In this document: positions 8,624 to 15,987 of the stretch, piece after piece
Layout: each line of letters starts with the position of its first letter
Numbering within the stretch: the stretch's first letter is position 1
Translations under genes and position numbers: made by a program
Assembly: GCF_001592365.1 (NCBI RefSeq)
Contig: NZ_BCWU01000007.1
Location: forward strand, 124,001-188,000
Length of the DNA stretch: 64,000 nt
Origin: Gordonia hydrophobica NBRC 16057
Lineage (GTDB): Bacteria; Actinomycetota; Actinomycetes; Mycobacteriales; Mycobacteriaceae
Direction of reading: 5' to 3'
Notes under the pieces: generated by a model
The model's input: the letters and a program-made list of their open reading frames with translations, nothing else
Databases searched by the model: none
Told to the model about the DNA's origin: nothing

Positions 8624-8644
8624 CAGAGCCCGTACCGGGGCCCG

Positions 8645-9823
8645 TCAGCGGTGCTTTCTCATCAGCGGTGACGGGAAGCCGACCGACGGGCGATCGTCGC
8701 CGAGCCACGCGCTCAGTTCGTCGGCGCGGTCGGCCAGCCCCGTCCGTGCCTGCGGCGGCAGGTCGACCAACTCGATCACCTCGACGGCGTCGTCCCCCAG
8801 CACCCAGCCGCCGACGATCCGGCCGTCCCACCAGGCGGTCTGGCCGCCGTTGCCGGTGCTGTCGAACAGCGCGGCGGCGTGGTCGCCGAGGTAGAAGTTG
8901 CGCTCCTTCCATCCCATGGTGGTCGGATCCAGCGCGGGGAGCAGGAGCGCACGCGGTTCGACGGGGTCCACCGGGTCCAGATCGTCGGACATCAAGTACC
9001 CGATCGCTCCTCCGTCGAGCTCCACCTCGGTGACCTCGAGCCCGGCGAGGGCCTGACGGACGGCGGTCTTCGTGGAGCCGAGCCACCACACCAGGTCGGT
9101 CTCGGTGCCCGGGCCGTACTGTCGCAGCCATCGCTGAACGAGCGCACGGTGACCGTCGGCGACGTCGACGTGCGGCAGCGGCGCGCCCAGCCAGGTCTGC
9201 ATCGACGTCCACGACGGACGCGAGCCGTGCCACGGCGCACTGTTGGGACCGCGCACCACCTCGCCGCGTGCAGCGAGGAAGTTCAGCATGCGCGGGAGAA
9301 TCGGCGACGGCCCGCCGTACGCCTTACCCGCGTCGCGCATGATCTCGATGTCGAACTCCGGCAACCGTTTCCGCATGTCGGAGGCAGTGCAGAAGACGCC
9401 GTCGGCGAACTCCGCCAGGATCGCGTCCCGCGCCCGCTCGATCCACCTCTCCGGGTCGGCGGGCCCGTCCGCGCGACGGAGATCTCGCAGCAGATTGGTG
9501 CGCTCCGACGCCGCGACCCGCGGTCCCACCGCACCGACCGCCTCGGCGAGCATCGCGCGGGTCATCACGAACAGCGTCCGCCGCATGACCAATTCTTTGA
9601 TCAGCGTGCGGTCGTCGTACAGCGCGGTCTCGACGGCGGCGGGCGTCGGCGCGCCGCCGCGTGCCCACGCCGACAGGTGCACGGTCGACGCCGTCGTCGC
9701 GTGCAGTCCGACGACGGCGTCGGCGACCGTCGTGACCGCGTGCTCGGTCGAGCCGTCGAGGAGCTGTCTGCGTTGGAGCCGGGCGCGCCGCTGATCGTCG
9801 GAGACGCGGGGGCGCACGGTCAT
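8645..9823 (-). CDS. Winged-helix DNA-binding domain protein (HTH_42, YcaQ/AlkZ-like family)
   Basis: Protein of 392 residues in the PF06224 family, whose characterised members (AlkZ/YcaQ) are DNA glycosylases acting on crosslinks or alkylated bases. VVGLHATTASTVHLSAWAR near residue 38, ALYDDRTLIKELVMRRTLFV and the C-terminal AWWDGRIVGGWV are typical of the family. The start is the ATG at 9823 (MTVRPRVSDDQ); the reading frame stays open upstream, but that stretch is antisense noise over the RidA gene. The start overlaps the RidA stop by 4 bp, and it is the last gene of a three-gene operon. Whether it repairs DNA or only binds it cannot be decided from sequence. Confidence 0.8.
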   Translation of the reverse strand: MTVRPRVSDDQRRARLQRRQLLDGSTEHAVTTVADAVVGLHATTASTVHLSAWARGGAPTPAAVETALYDDRTLIKELVMRRTLFVMTRAMLAEAVGAVGPRVAASERTNLLRDLRRADGPADPERWIERARDAILAEFADGVFCTASDMRKRLPEFDIEIMRDAGKAYGGPSPILPRMLNFLAARGEVVRGPNSAPWHGSRPSWTSMQTWLGAPLPHVDVADGHRALVQRWLRQYGPGTETDLVWWLGSTKTAVRQALAGLEVTEVELDGGAIGYLMSDDLDPVDPVEPRALLLPALDPTTMGWKERNFYLGDHAAALFDSTGNGGQTAWWDGRIVGGWVLGDDAVEVIELVDLPPQARTGLADRADELSAWLGDDRPSVGFPSPLMRKHR

Positions 9824-10227
9824 CGCACCGGTCCGGTCGCGATGATCGCCTCGATCTCGACGAGCTGGCGCGGGTACGGCAACACGGTGACGCCGACGAC
9901 GATCGCGGGCGGGGCGGCACCGTCGAAGGCGGCGTCGAGCGCCTGCCACGCCGCACCGATGACGGCGTGATCGGTGGTCGCGACGTACGTGGTCAGCTTT
10001 GCGATGTCCGCTCGCTGGGCGCGTTGCTCGGCCAGGATCTCGTCGAGGCACTGGACGGTGCGGGTCATCTGCGCCACCGGATCGTCGGGTCCCACGATCT
10101 GTCCGTCGGCGTCGAGCGGAGACAGGCCGGCGGTCACGATCAGCGAGTTGGACGCGATACGGGCGCCGTAGGCGAAGCCGCCGTCGTGCAGGGCGGCGGA
10201 CCCGAAGCGGTCGACGGCGCCGCTCAT
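9820..10227 (-). CDS. RidA family protein (YjgF/UK114-like)
   Basis: Protein of 135 residues, slightly longer than typical RidA enamine/imine deaminases. Family features are LIVTAGLSPLDADGQIVG near 30, QMTRTVQCLDEILAEQ, the hydrophobic strand TYVATTDH, and the C-terminal VLPYPRQLVEIEAIIA. The conserved Arg at the substrate carboxylate site is seen as PYPRQLVEIEA, where family members usually have R-x-x-V-E-I-E-x. Four-base overlaps with the genes on both sides show tight coupling in the operon esterase - RidA - winged helix. Substrate unknown. Confidence 0.82.
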   Translation of the reverse strand: MSGAVDRFGSAALHDGGFAYGARIASNSLIVTAGLSPLDADGQIVGPDDPVAQMTRTVQCLDEILAEQRAQRADIAKLTTYVATTDHAVIGAAWQALDAAFDGAAPPAIVVGVTVLPYPRQLVEIEAIIATGPVR

Positions 10228-11804
10228 CGGAAGCTCAGCACTTCGTCGCCCCACGCTCGCAGGATGTTGTCGTCGAGCCCCTCGACCGGGGTGTCTGCCG
10301 TGCCGCCGATCAGCAGGGAGCTGTGTCGCATCGGTGCGTACGGCTCCCAGATCGCGTCCCCGTCCTCGCCGGTGTTGGGGTCGCCGTCCGCCGCGAACCC
10401 GAGCCAGCGGTACTGCATTCGATGGCGCACCAGTTCGCCGGTGGCGCGCCCGCCGAGCGCGTACATCGGGTCGCGTTTGCTCGACGCCGGGTTGCCCCAC
10501 ACGTACGGCACCTCGGTGGCGTGCGCGGCGCCATAGCCGAGGACGCGGAGAATCGGTGTGGCCCAGTCGAACCGGTACAGGTACACCGGTGCGGTCTGCG
10601 CGTGCGACTCGGCGATCCACACCGCGGGCATCCGGAAGCCGATGTCGCGGGAGATCGCCATGGAGCGGGCGCCGGACGGGACGTGCTGATACGACGAGTC
10701 GAGGTGTTCGGGTTCGGGCACCCGCAGCGCCGGTCGTTCCGAGCCGATGAGGGTGAACATCGCGTCGAGGCCGTGATCCTTCACCGGCAGCAGCGGCGTC
10801 GACATCCAACGGAACAACGAGGTCTCGTGTCGGTTGGTGCCGATCAGCAGTGGTACGCGGTGGGATTCGCCGGTGACGATCGCTTCGAGCGGATCCAACG
10901 GGACCAGGTCGCCGTCGACGACGGGTGCGAACGCGATGGTGCCCGGGAAGCGGTTCGGGACCAGGTTGAAGATGGTCGACGACGCGTTCACCAGCTCCAA
11001 TGCGGGCGTGCGGCGCAGGTCGGCGGCCCGTACGTACTCCGGCGAGAGTTCCGCGAGCAGCATGTTGGCGTACCGCTCGCCGCGCTCGGCGTCGTACACC
11101 GTGGTCGCAGGCGAACTCTGCGCAATGGCCTTGTGGAACAGGCCTTTCGCGGCCGGCGACGCCAGCAGCGTGGTGACGACGCCTGCGCCCGCGGATTCAC
11201 CGAACAGCGTCACATTGCCGGGATCACCGCCGAATCGTTCGATGTTGTCCCGGACCCAGCCGAGCGCCGCGATCACGTCGGACAGTCCGCAGTTGGCTTG
11301 AAAGACGTTCTCACCCGAGGAGAACTGGCGCAGGTCGGTGAACCCGAATGCGCCCATGCGGTAGTTGACGGTGACGATGATCGTGGGGGTGCCGCGGGTG
11401 ACCGACGACTGCACCAGCGATCCCGGGTCGTAGAGGGGTTGGGATCCCGCGCCGCACAGGTAGGCGCCGCCGTGCACCCACACCATCACCGGCAGGCGGG
11501 CGTCCGTGCCCGCGGCGCCGCGCGGCGTTCCGACGTTCAGGTACAGGCAGTCCTCGTTGGCGAACGCGTCGGGCCCGAGGTCGATCACCTGCATCACCGG
11601 CTGCGGGCAGACGGGCGCGAAGTTGCGGGCGTCGACGATCTCGGTGCGCTCACGCGGCGGCTGGGCATGCAGCCACCGGCGCGGACCGGTGGGGCGCGCG
11701 GCATACGCGACGCCGAGCCAGAGGTCGGCGGAGGGAGTGCTGGTGCCCCGAAGCGGGCCGTAGACGGTGTCGACGACGTGATCGGTGTCAGTCACGTCGT
11801 CCAT
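10224..11804 (-). CDS. Carboxylesterase/lipase family protein (type B)
   Basis: Alpha/beta-hydrolase of 526 residues in the type-B carboxylesterase family, hydrolysing carboxylic esters. Landmarks are EDCLYLNV, the oxyanion-hole segment VMVWVHGGAYLCG, and the nucleophile elbow GESAGAGVV with the catalytic Ser. Next come the acid-residue region (LIGTNRHETSLFRW) and the His region near YGAAHATEVPYVWG. No signal peptide is visible, so it is probably cytoplasmic. The ATG at 11804 (MDDVTDTDH) is chosen over an in-frame GTG 30 bp upstream. It is the first gene of a three-gene overlapping operon and diverges from the GyrI-like gene across 64 bp. Confidence 0.88.
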   Translation of the reverse strand: MDDVTDTDHVVDTVYGPLRGTSTPSADLWLGVAYAARPTGPRRWLHAQPPRERTEIVDARNFAPVCPQPVMQVIDLGPDAFANEDCLYLNVGTPRGAAGTDARLPVMVWVHGGAYLCGAGSQPLYDPGSLVQSSVTRGTPTIIVTVNYRMGAFGFTDLRQFSSGENVFQANCGLSDVIAALGWVRDNIERFGGDPGNVTLFGESAGAGVVTTLLASPAAKGLFHKAIAQSSPATTVYDAERGERYANMLLAELSPEYVRAADLRRTPALELVNASSTIFNLVPNRFPGTIAFAPVVDGDLVPLDPLEAIVTGESHRVPLLIGTNRHETSLFRWMSTPLLPVKDHGLDAMFTLIGSERPALRVPEPEHLDSSYQHVPSGARSMAISRDIGFRMPAVWIAESHAQTAPVYLYRFDWATPILRVLGYGAAHATEVPYVWGNPASSKRDPMYALGGRATGELVRHRMQYRWLGFAADGDPNTGEDGDAIWEPYAPMRHSSLLIGGTADTPVEGLDDNILRAWGDEVLSFR

Positions 11805-11868
11805 TTTGCCCGCACCACGCGCAGTCTGCACCACACGCGACCGCGGCGCGTCCGCTTACCATGGGCGC

Positions 11869-12345
11869 ATGAGTAGTTCGTTGCCGCTGATCTTGCGTGA
11901 AGAACCGTTCTTCGACGCCATCGAGGTCCCGCTGCCGGAGCACGTCGCCGTGGTCACCATGGAGTTCCCCGAAGTCCAGCTGGCGGACCTGCCCGAGATC
12001 TTCGACGGCCATTTCCATGTCCTCGCCGAGGCGGGTCCGATCGGTCCCGGATTCGCGATCTACGAGGGCGACATCACCGACGAGTTCGATCTGACGATCG
12101 GGTTCCCGGTCGCGGGCCCGGCGCAGATCGACGGTGCTGACAACGGAGCCTTTCCCACCGGGCAGGCCCTGATCATGTCGCACTTAGGTGGATTCGACGG
12201 CCTCGGATCGGCCTGGGAGACCCTGATGGAACGGCACTTCGCGAAGGGCGGCTCCGCGCCGCGCGCCGTCGTCGAGATCTACGTGACCGATCCGAGCGTC
12301 GTGGAGCACGACGACCTCCGGACCGATCTCCTGGTCCTGCTGTGA
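11869..12345 (+). CDS. GyrI-like / AraC effector-binding domain protein
   Basis: Protein of 158 residues resembling a stand-alone GyrI-like (AraC effector-binding) domain: LPEHVAVVTMEFPEVQLADLPEIFD at the N-terminus, GPGFAIYEG, ITDEFDLTIGFPVAGPA, and SHLGGFDGLGSAWETLMERHFAK. Such domains bind small hydrophobic molecules, and some hydrolyse them. No DNA-binding domain is present. Its stop overlaps the GTG start of the downstream hydrolase (GTGA), so the two are made together. The function is open: it may sense or buffer a ligand for the hydrolase. Confidence 0.75.
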   Translation: MSSSLPLILREEPFFDAIEVPLPEHVAVVTMEFPEVQLADLPEIFDGHFHVLAEAGPIGPGFAIYEGDITDEFDLTIGFPVAGPAQIDGADNGAFPTGQALIMSHLGGFDGLGSAWETLMERHFAKGGSAPRAVVEIYVTDPSVVEHDDLRTDLLVLL

Positions 12346-13262
12346 CCACCCGGACCGGCACCGCCCGCTCCGGCGATCTCCAGATCTGCTTCGAGGAGTT
12401 CGGCGATCCCGACGATCCCGCCGTCCTGCTCATCATGGGCGTCGGCGCGCAGATGGTGTTCTGGCGCACCGAGTTCTGCGAGCAGATCGCCGCCGTGGGC
12501 TACCGCGTGATCCGCTTCGACAACCGCGACTCCGGTCTGTCGTCGAAGCTGCACGGCGTCGCCGCCGGCGGCGGTCCCATCCTGTGGAGCCTGCTGCGCT
12601 TCTTCGTCGGACAGGCGGTCCCCGGGTGCGCTTACACCCTGCGGGAGATGGCCGACGACGCCGCCGCGGTCCTCGACCACCTCGGCCTCGAGCGAGCGCA
12701 CATCGTCGGGGCCTCGATGGGTGGGATGATCGCGCAGGTCTTCGCGTCCGAGCACGCCGACCGGACTCGGTCCGCGACGATCATCATGTCCAGCAACAAC
12801 CGTGCGTTCCTGCCGCCGCCCGGACCGCGCCAGTTGGTCGCATTGTTGAAGCCGCCGCCGCGCGGTGCGACCCGGGAGCAGATGATCGACGTGAATCTGG
12901 AGCGAGCCACGGTCATCGGCAGTCGCAGCTACCCGGCCGATCCCGCCGTCGCACGACAGCACGCCGCCGAGTACTTCGACCGCAGCTACTACCCGATCGG
13001 CTTCGCCCGCCAGTTCGCCGCGATCCTCGGCACCGGCAGTCTGGTCGGCTACGACGAGACCATCGCGGCCCCAACGTTGGTGCTGCACGGCTCCGAAGAC
13101 AAGTTGATGCGACTCACCGGCGCCAAGGCGGTGGCGAAGGCGGTGCGCGGCGCTCGCCTCGTCGTCGTCGACGGCATGGCGCACGACCTCCCGCGCCCGC
13201 TGTGGGACCAGATCGTCGGCGAATTGACGGCGCATTTCGGGCACGCCGCGAAGCGGCGCTAG
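12342..13262 (+). CDS. Alpha/beta-fold hydrolase
   Basis: Hydrolase of 306 residues. It has the oxyanion segment LLIMGVGAQMVFW near 30, VIRFDNRDSGLSSK, the nucleophile elbow GASMGGMIAQ with the catalytic Ser, the acid in LVLHGSEDKLMRL, and the His in VVDGMAHDLPRPLW. This set matches the family of ester, lipid or epoxide-type alpha/beta hydrolases. It is translationally coupled to the GyrI-like gene by a 4-bp overlap. The XRE regulator follows after 12 bp, so the three may form one transcript. Substrate unknown. Confidence 0.88.
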   Translation: MTTRTGTARSGDLQICFEEFGDPDDPAVLLIMGVGAQMVFWRTEFCEQIAAVGYRVIRFDNRDSGLSSKLHGVAAGGGPILWSLLRFFVGQAVPGCAYTLREMADDAAAVLDHLGLERAHIVGASMGGMIAQVFASEHADRTRSATIIMSSNNRAFLPPPGPRQLVALLKPPPRGATREQMIDVNLERATVIGSRSYPADPAVARQHAAEYFDRSYYPIGFARQFAAILGTGSLVGYDETIAAPTLVLHGSEDKLMRLTGAKAVAKAVRGARLVVVDGMAHDLPRPLWDQIVGELTAHFGHAAKRR

Positions 13263-13274
13263 GCGGCCGTCAGC

Positions 13275-13679
13275 GTGTCGAGCCCCAACGACCTGCCGCA
13301 CACCATCGGCGCCGTCGTCCGTTATCAGCGGACGATGGCGTCCCTCTCGCTGCGCCAACTCGCCACGATGGTGGGCATCTCCAACCCGTATCTCTCGCAG
13401 ATCGAGCACGGCTTACGCGCTCCGAGCGAGGCTGTGCTGAACTCACTCGCCGATGCGCTCGGCCTCGACGCGGACGAGCTGAAACCGCCCGCGGACGCCG
13501 GCACCTCCGGTGTGCTCGCCGCAATACAGGCCGACCCCGAACTGACCCCTGAGCAGCGGAGATCACTCACCCACGTATATCAGAGCATGCTGATCGCCTC
13601 GCGTGCGCTCAGGTCCGGCGTCGACGTCGACAGCGAGGTGACCGGCGGCGGTCGATCCGGCTCCCCCGTCGACGAATAG
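13275..13679 (+). CDS. XRE-family transcriptional regulator (MLDSR/Rv0474-like paralogue)
   Basis: Small regulator of 134 residues. The N-terminal helix-turn-helix (about 10-65) contains SLRQLATMVGISNPYLSQIE. The C-terminal part (LTPEQRRSLTHVYQSMLIAS) resembles the helical tail of the second XRE regulator at 48830-49324. Their recognition helices both carry SNPYLSQIE, so the two should read similar DNA. A matching candidate operator (GCTAGC-TTT-GCTAGC, 13721-13735) lies between this gene and the PhaC-like gene, 31 bp before the latter. Known relatives control lipid-droplet or PHA granule genes through acyl ligands. Role here: probable control of the PhaC-like/dehydrogenase operon (inference). 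Confidence 0.85.
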   Translation: MSSPNDLPHTIGAVVRYQRTMASLSLRQLATMVGISNPYLSQIEHGLRAPSEAVLNSLADALGLDADELKPPADAGTSGVLAAIQADPELTPEQRRSLTHVYQSMLIASRALRSGVDVDSEVTGGGRSGSPVDE

Positions 13680-13715
13680 ATCGAATCGAGTCGAAACCGC
13701 TGCGCGACTCGGGAA

Positions 13716-13736
13716 TGCTAGCTAGCTTTGCTAGCA
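13716..13736 (+). promoter_or_regulatory. CTAGC-type XRE operator upstream of the PhaC-like gene
   Basis: Contains GCTAGC-TTT-GCTAGC with an extra overlapping GCTAGC on the left, starting 51 bp before the ATG at 13767. GCTAGC is rare in DNA this GC-rich. Related sites occur at 49366, 50741, 52360 and 52503 around the second XRE gene and hbhA. Confidence 0.6.
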
Positions 13737-13766
13737 CCATCCCGATTTGAAATGCGAGGTTGTCTC

Positions 13767-15029
13767 ATGAACGACGGCACCACAGCGACCAGTCAACTCC
13801 AGCGGTGGGCGCAGGCTCCAACCGATCTCGCCACGGCGTGGATCAAGGGATGGACGGACTACAGCACCGCCGCGTTGCGCTCGGGACCGTTCACGCCGAT
13901 GCAGTTCCTCTCCGACGCGACGCGCTGGGCCGGTGCTGCCACCGTGCGTTCGAAGCCGGGGTGGACCACCCCGCACTCGGTGGTCCGCACCTGGCCTCAG
14001 GCTCGTCTGCTCGACTTCTCGGCACCGACAGCCGACCCGGCCGAGATCCCGATCGTCTTCCTCCCGCCCCAGGGCGGACACGCCTCGACGATCGTCGACT
14101 ACTCCGCGGACCAGAGCCAGGTGCGCACGGCACTCGACGCCGGCATCGGGCGTGTCTTCTCGATCGATTATCTGCCCGCCACCGCGGAGACCAAGGACAT
14201 CACCGTCGACGACTACGTCGCGATGCTCGACGACGTCGTGGGACAGGTGGGCGGCGCCGTCCATCTCGTCGGCGACTGCCAGGGCGGTTGGCTCGCGGCG
14301 ATCTACGCTGCCCTGCGCCCGCATGCGGTCCGCAGTCTCGCGCTCGGCGGTGCGCCCATCGACACTCATGCGGGCGACTCCGCTGTCGCCGAGTGGCTGA
14401 CCGCGCTGACTCGGCACGGCGACATCGCCGCCTACCGGGTACTCGTCGCCGCGGGCGACGGCCGACACCTCGGAGCCAATCAGGTCCTCGGCTTCAAGAT
14501 GCTCGAGCCCACCGAGGAGTTCAATCGCCTGTGCCAGCTCTGGGGCAATATCCGCGACCCCGAGTATGTGGAGCGGTACGACGCTTTCACCAACTGGTTC
14601 GAACACGGCCAGGACATGCCCGGCGCGTTCTATCTCTGGGTCGTGGAACACCTCTTCCACAAGAACGAATTGATCGCCGGCACACTCGAGGTTCAGGGCA
14701 CCGTCGTCGACCTCGCCGCGATCGATGCTCCGCTCTACCTGATCGCCGGCGAGCGCGACCACATCACCCCGCCGCCGCAGATGCTCGCGTTGGCCGACGC
14801 CGTCTCGACTCCAGCCGACGACATCCGCACCTGGACTCTGGACGCCGGTCACCTCGGTCTCTTCATGGGCCACACGGCGCTGTCCGAGCCGTGGACCGAG
14901 ATCTTCACCGACCTCGCGCGCCGCCACCGGGAGTCCGCAGCCGCCGACGCTGCGTCGTCGGACACCGCATCGGAGAACGCGACATCCACGGACGCAGCAT
15001 CGGCACACGCAGAATCGGCGGACGCATGA
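13767..15029 (+). CDS. PHA-synthase-like alpha/beta hydrolase (Cys nucleophile)
   Basis: Protein of 420 residues with the PhaC-type lipase box: LVGDCQGGW (near residue 168) has Cys where hydrolases have Ser. The acid YLIAGERDHITPP and His DAGHLGLFMG regions match PHA synthases, which polymerise 3-hydroxyacyl-CoA. It is shorter than class I enzymes, and the last 30 residues are Ala/Ser/Asp-rich and low complexity. The ATG at 13767 overlaps nothing and has a weak GAGG before it. It overlaps the dehydrogenase start by 4 bp. Chemistry may be synthesis or thiolysis; a PHA depolymerase-like role cannot be excluded. Regulation is probably by the adjacent XRE protein. Confidence 0.75.
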   Translation: MNDGTTATSQLQRWAQAPTDLATAWIKGWTDYSTAALRSGPFTPMQFLSDATRWAGAATVRSKPGWTTPHSVVRTWPQARLLDFSAPTADPAEIPIVFLPPQGGHASTIVDYSADQSQVRTALDAGIGRVFSIDYLPATAETKDITVDDYVAMLDDVVGQVGGAVHLVGDCQGGWLAAIYAALRPHAVRSLALGGAPIDTHAGDSAVAEWLTALTRHGDIAAYRVLVAAGDGRHLGANQVLGFKMLEPTEEFNRLCQLWGNIRDPEYVERYDAFTNWFEHGQDMPGAFYLWVVEHLFHKNELIAGTLEVQGTVVDLAAIDAPLYLIAGERDHITPPPQMLALADAVSTPADDIRTWTLDAGHLGLFMGHTALSEPWTEIFTDLARRHRESAAADAASSDTASENATSTDAASAHAESADA

Positions 15030-15778
15030 GCGGGCCGCTCGAGGGACGCCGCGCTCTCGTCACCGGCGCCGCCGCCGGTATCGGGGCGGCCATCGCGCAG
15101 AGTCTGGCCGACGACGGCGCCCAGGTCACTGTCGCCGACATCGACGCCGACGGCGCCGCCCGCTTCGCAGCACAGATCGGCGGCACCTCCTGGGCAGTCG
15201 ATCTCACCGACACCGCAGCGCTCGCCGACCTGACGCTCGACACCGACATCCTGGTGCACAACGCCGGAATCCAGCACGTGAGTCCGATCGAAGACTTCGA
15301 ACCGGAGTGGTTCCATCGGATACTGACGCTCATGGTGGAGGCGCCGTTCCTGCTCACCCGCGCCGCGCTGCCCGGCATGTATGAGCGGGGCTTCGGTCGC
15401 ATCGTCCACATCTCATCGGTGCACGGCCTCCGGGCCTCGCCCTACAAATCCGCGTACGTGACGGCCAAACACGGAGTCGAGGGCTTCTCCAAAGTCACGG
15501 CCGCCGAAGGCGGTCCGCACGGCGTCACCAGCAACTGCGTGAACCCCGGCTATGTGAAGACAGCGCTGGTGACCAAGCAGATCGCCGAGCAGGCCGCCGT
15601 GCACGGCATCTCCGAGGACGAGGTCACCGAAAAGATCTTCCTCGCCGGGCCGGTCATCAAACGGCTGATCGAGCCCTCCGAGGTGGCGGCCCTGGTCTCC
15701 TGGCTCTGCAGCGACCACGCTGCCATGGTCACCGGATCGTCGTACACGATCGACGGAGGGTGGACGGCTACCACTTGA
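15026..15778 (+). CDS. 3-hydroxybutyrate dehydrogenase (SDR family)
   Basis: NAD-dependent short-chain dehydrogenase of 250 residues, expected to interconvert 3-hydroxybutyrate and acetoacetate. It has TGAAAGIGAAIA (nucleotide site, about 12-23), NAGIQHVSPIEDF, catalytic Ser in HISSVHGL, and Tyr-x3-Lys in SAYVTAKHG. VSNCVNPGYV-like NCVNPGYVKTALV and the long GISEDEV...VIKRLIEPSEVA segment are typical of 3-hydroxybutyrate dehydrogenases. ATGA overlap couples it to the PhaC-like gene, which fits a poly- or oligo-3-hydroxybutyrate metabolic unit. Confidence 0.88.
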   Translation: MSGPLEGRRALVTGAAAGIGAAIAQSLADDGAQVTVADIDADGAARFAAQIGGTSWAVDLTDTAALADLTLDTDILVHNAGIQHVSPIEDFEPEWFHRILTLMVEAPFLLTRAALPGMYERGFGRIVHISSVHGLRASPYKSAYVTAKHGVEGFSKVTAAEGGPHGVTSNCVNPGYVKTALVTKQIAEQAAVHGISEDEVTEKIFLAGPVIKRLIEPSEVAALVSWLCSDHAAMVTGSSYTIDGGWTATT

Positions 15779-15800
15779 CCTGTGCTGGTGGTTGCCTGCG

Positions 15801-15845
15801 CCCGCGCGGGGAGCGGCGTGAATGTTGGCCCGCGCGGGGAGCGGC
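15801..15845 (+). repeat. 17-bp direct repeat, two copies
   Basis: The sequence cccgcgcggggagcggc occurs at 15801-15817 and again at 15829-15845. The second copy forms part of the left arm of the large inverted repeat that follows. Confidence 0.7.
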
Positions 15846-15939
15846 AGCTGGTCACACCACCTCGGCAGTCCTCGCTCCTCGGCTAGCGCCTCGTCCCTGC
15901 GGAGAGCTCGGCGGCCGTGACCAGCTGCCGCTCCCCGCG
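15833..15939. repeat. Perfect 23-bp inverted repeat with 61-bp loop
   Basis: Arm 15833-15855 (cgcggggagcggcagctggt...) is the exact reverse complement of 15917-15939. It lies between the convergent dehydrogenase and HNH genes, so it could act as a large two-way terminator or be a remnant of a palindromic mobile element. The loop contains a GCTAGC-like gctagcg with no regulatory context. Confidence 0.75.
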
Positions 15940-15987
15940 CTGCTTCCTGCGTCGTGCGGGTTGTCGGCGTGCCGTTTATGCGGCGGT

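Noticed and set aside
10228..10809. N-terminal extension of the RidA frame
   Set aside because: It lies antisense within no gene of its own and covers the esterase 3' half; RidA has its own ATG at 10227 with a 4-bp overlap.
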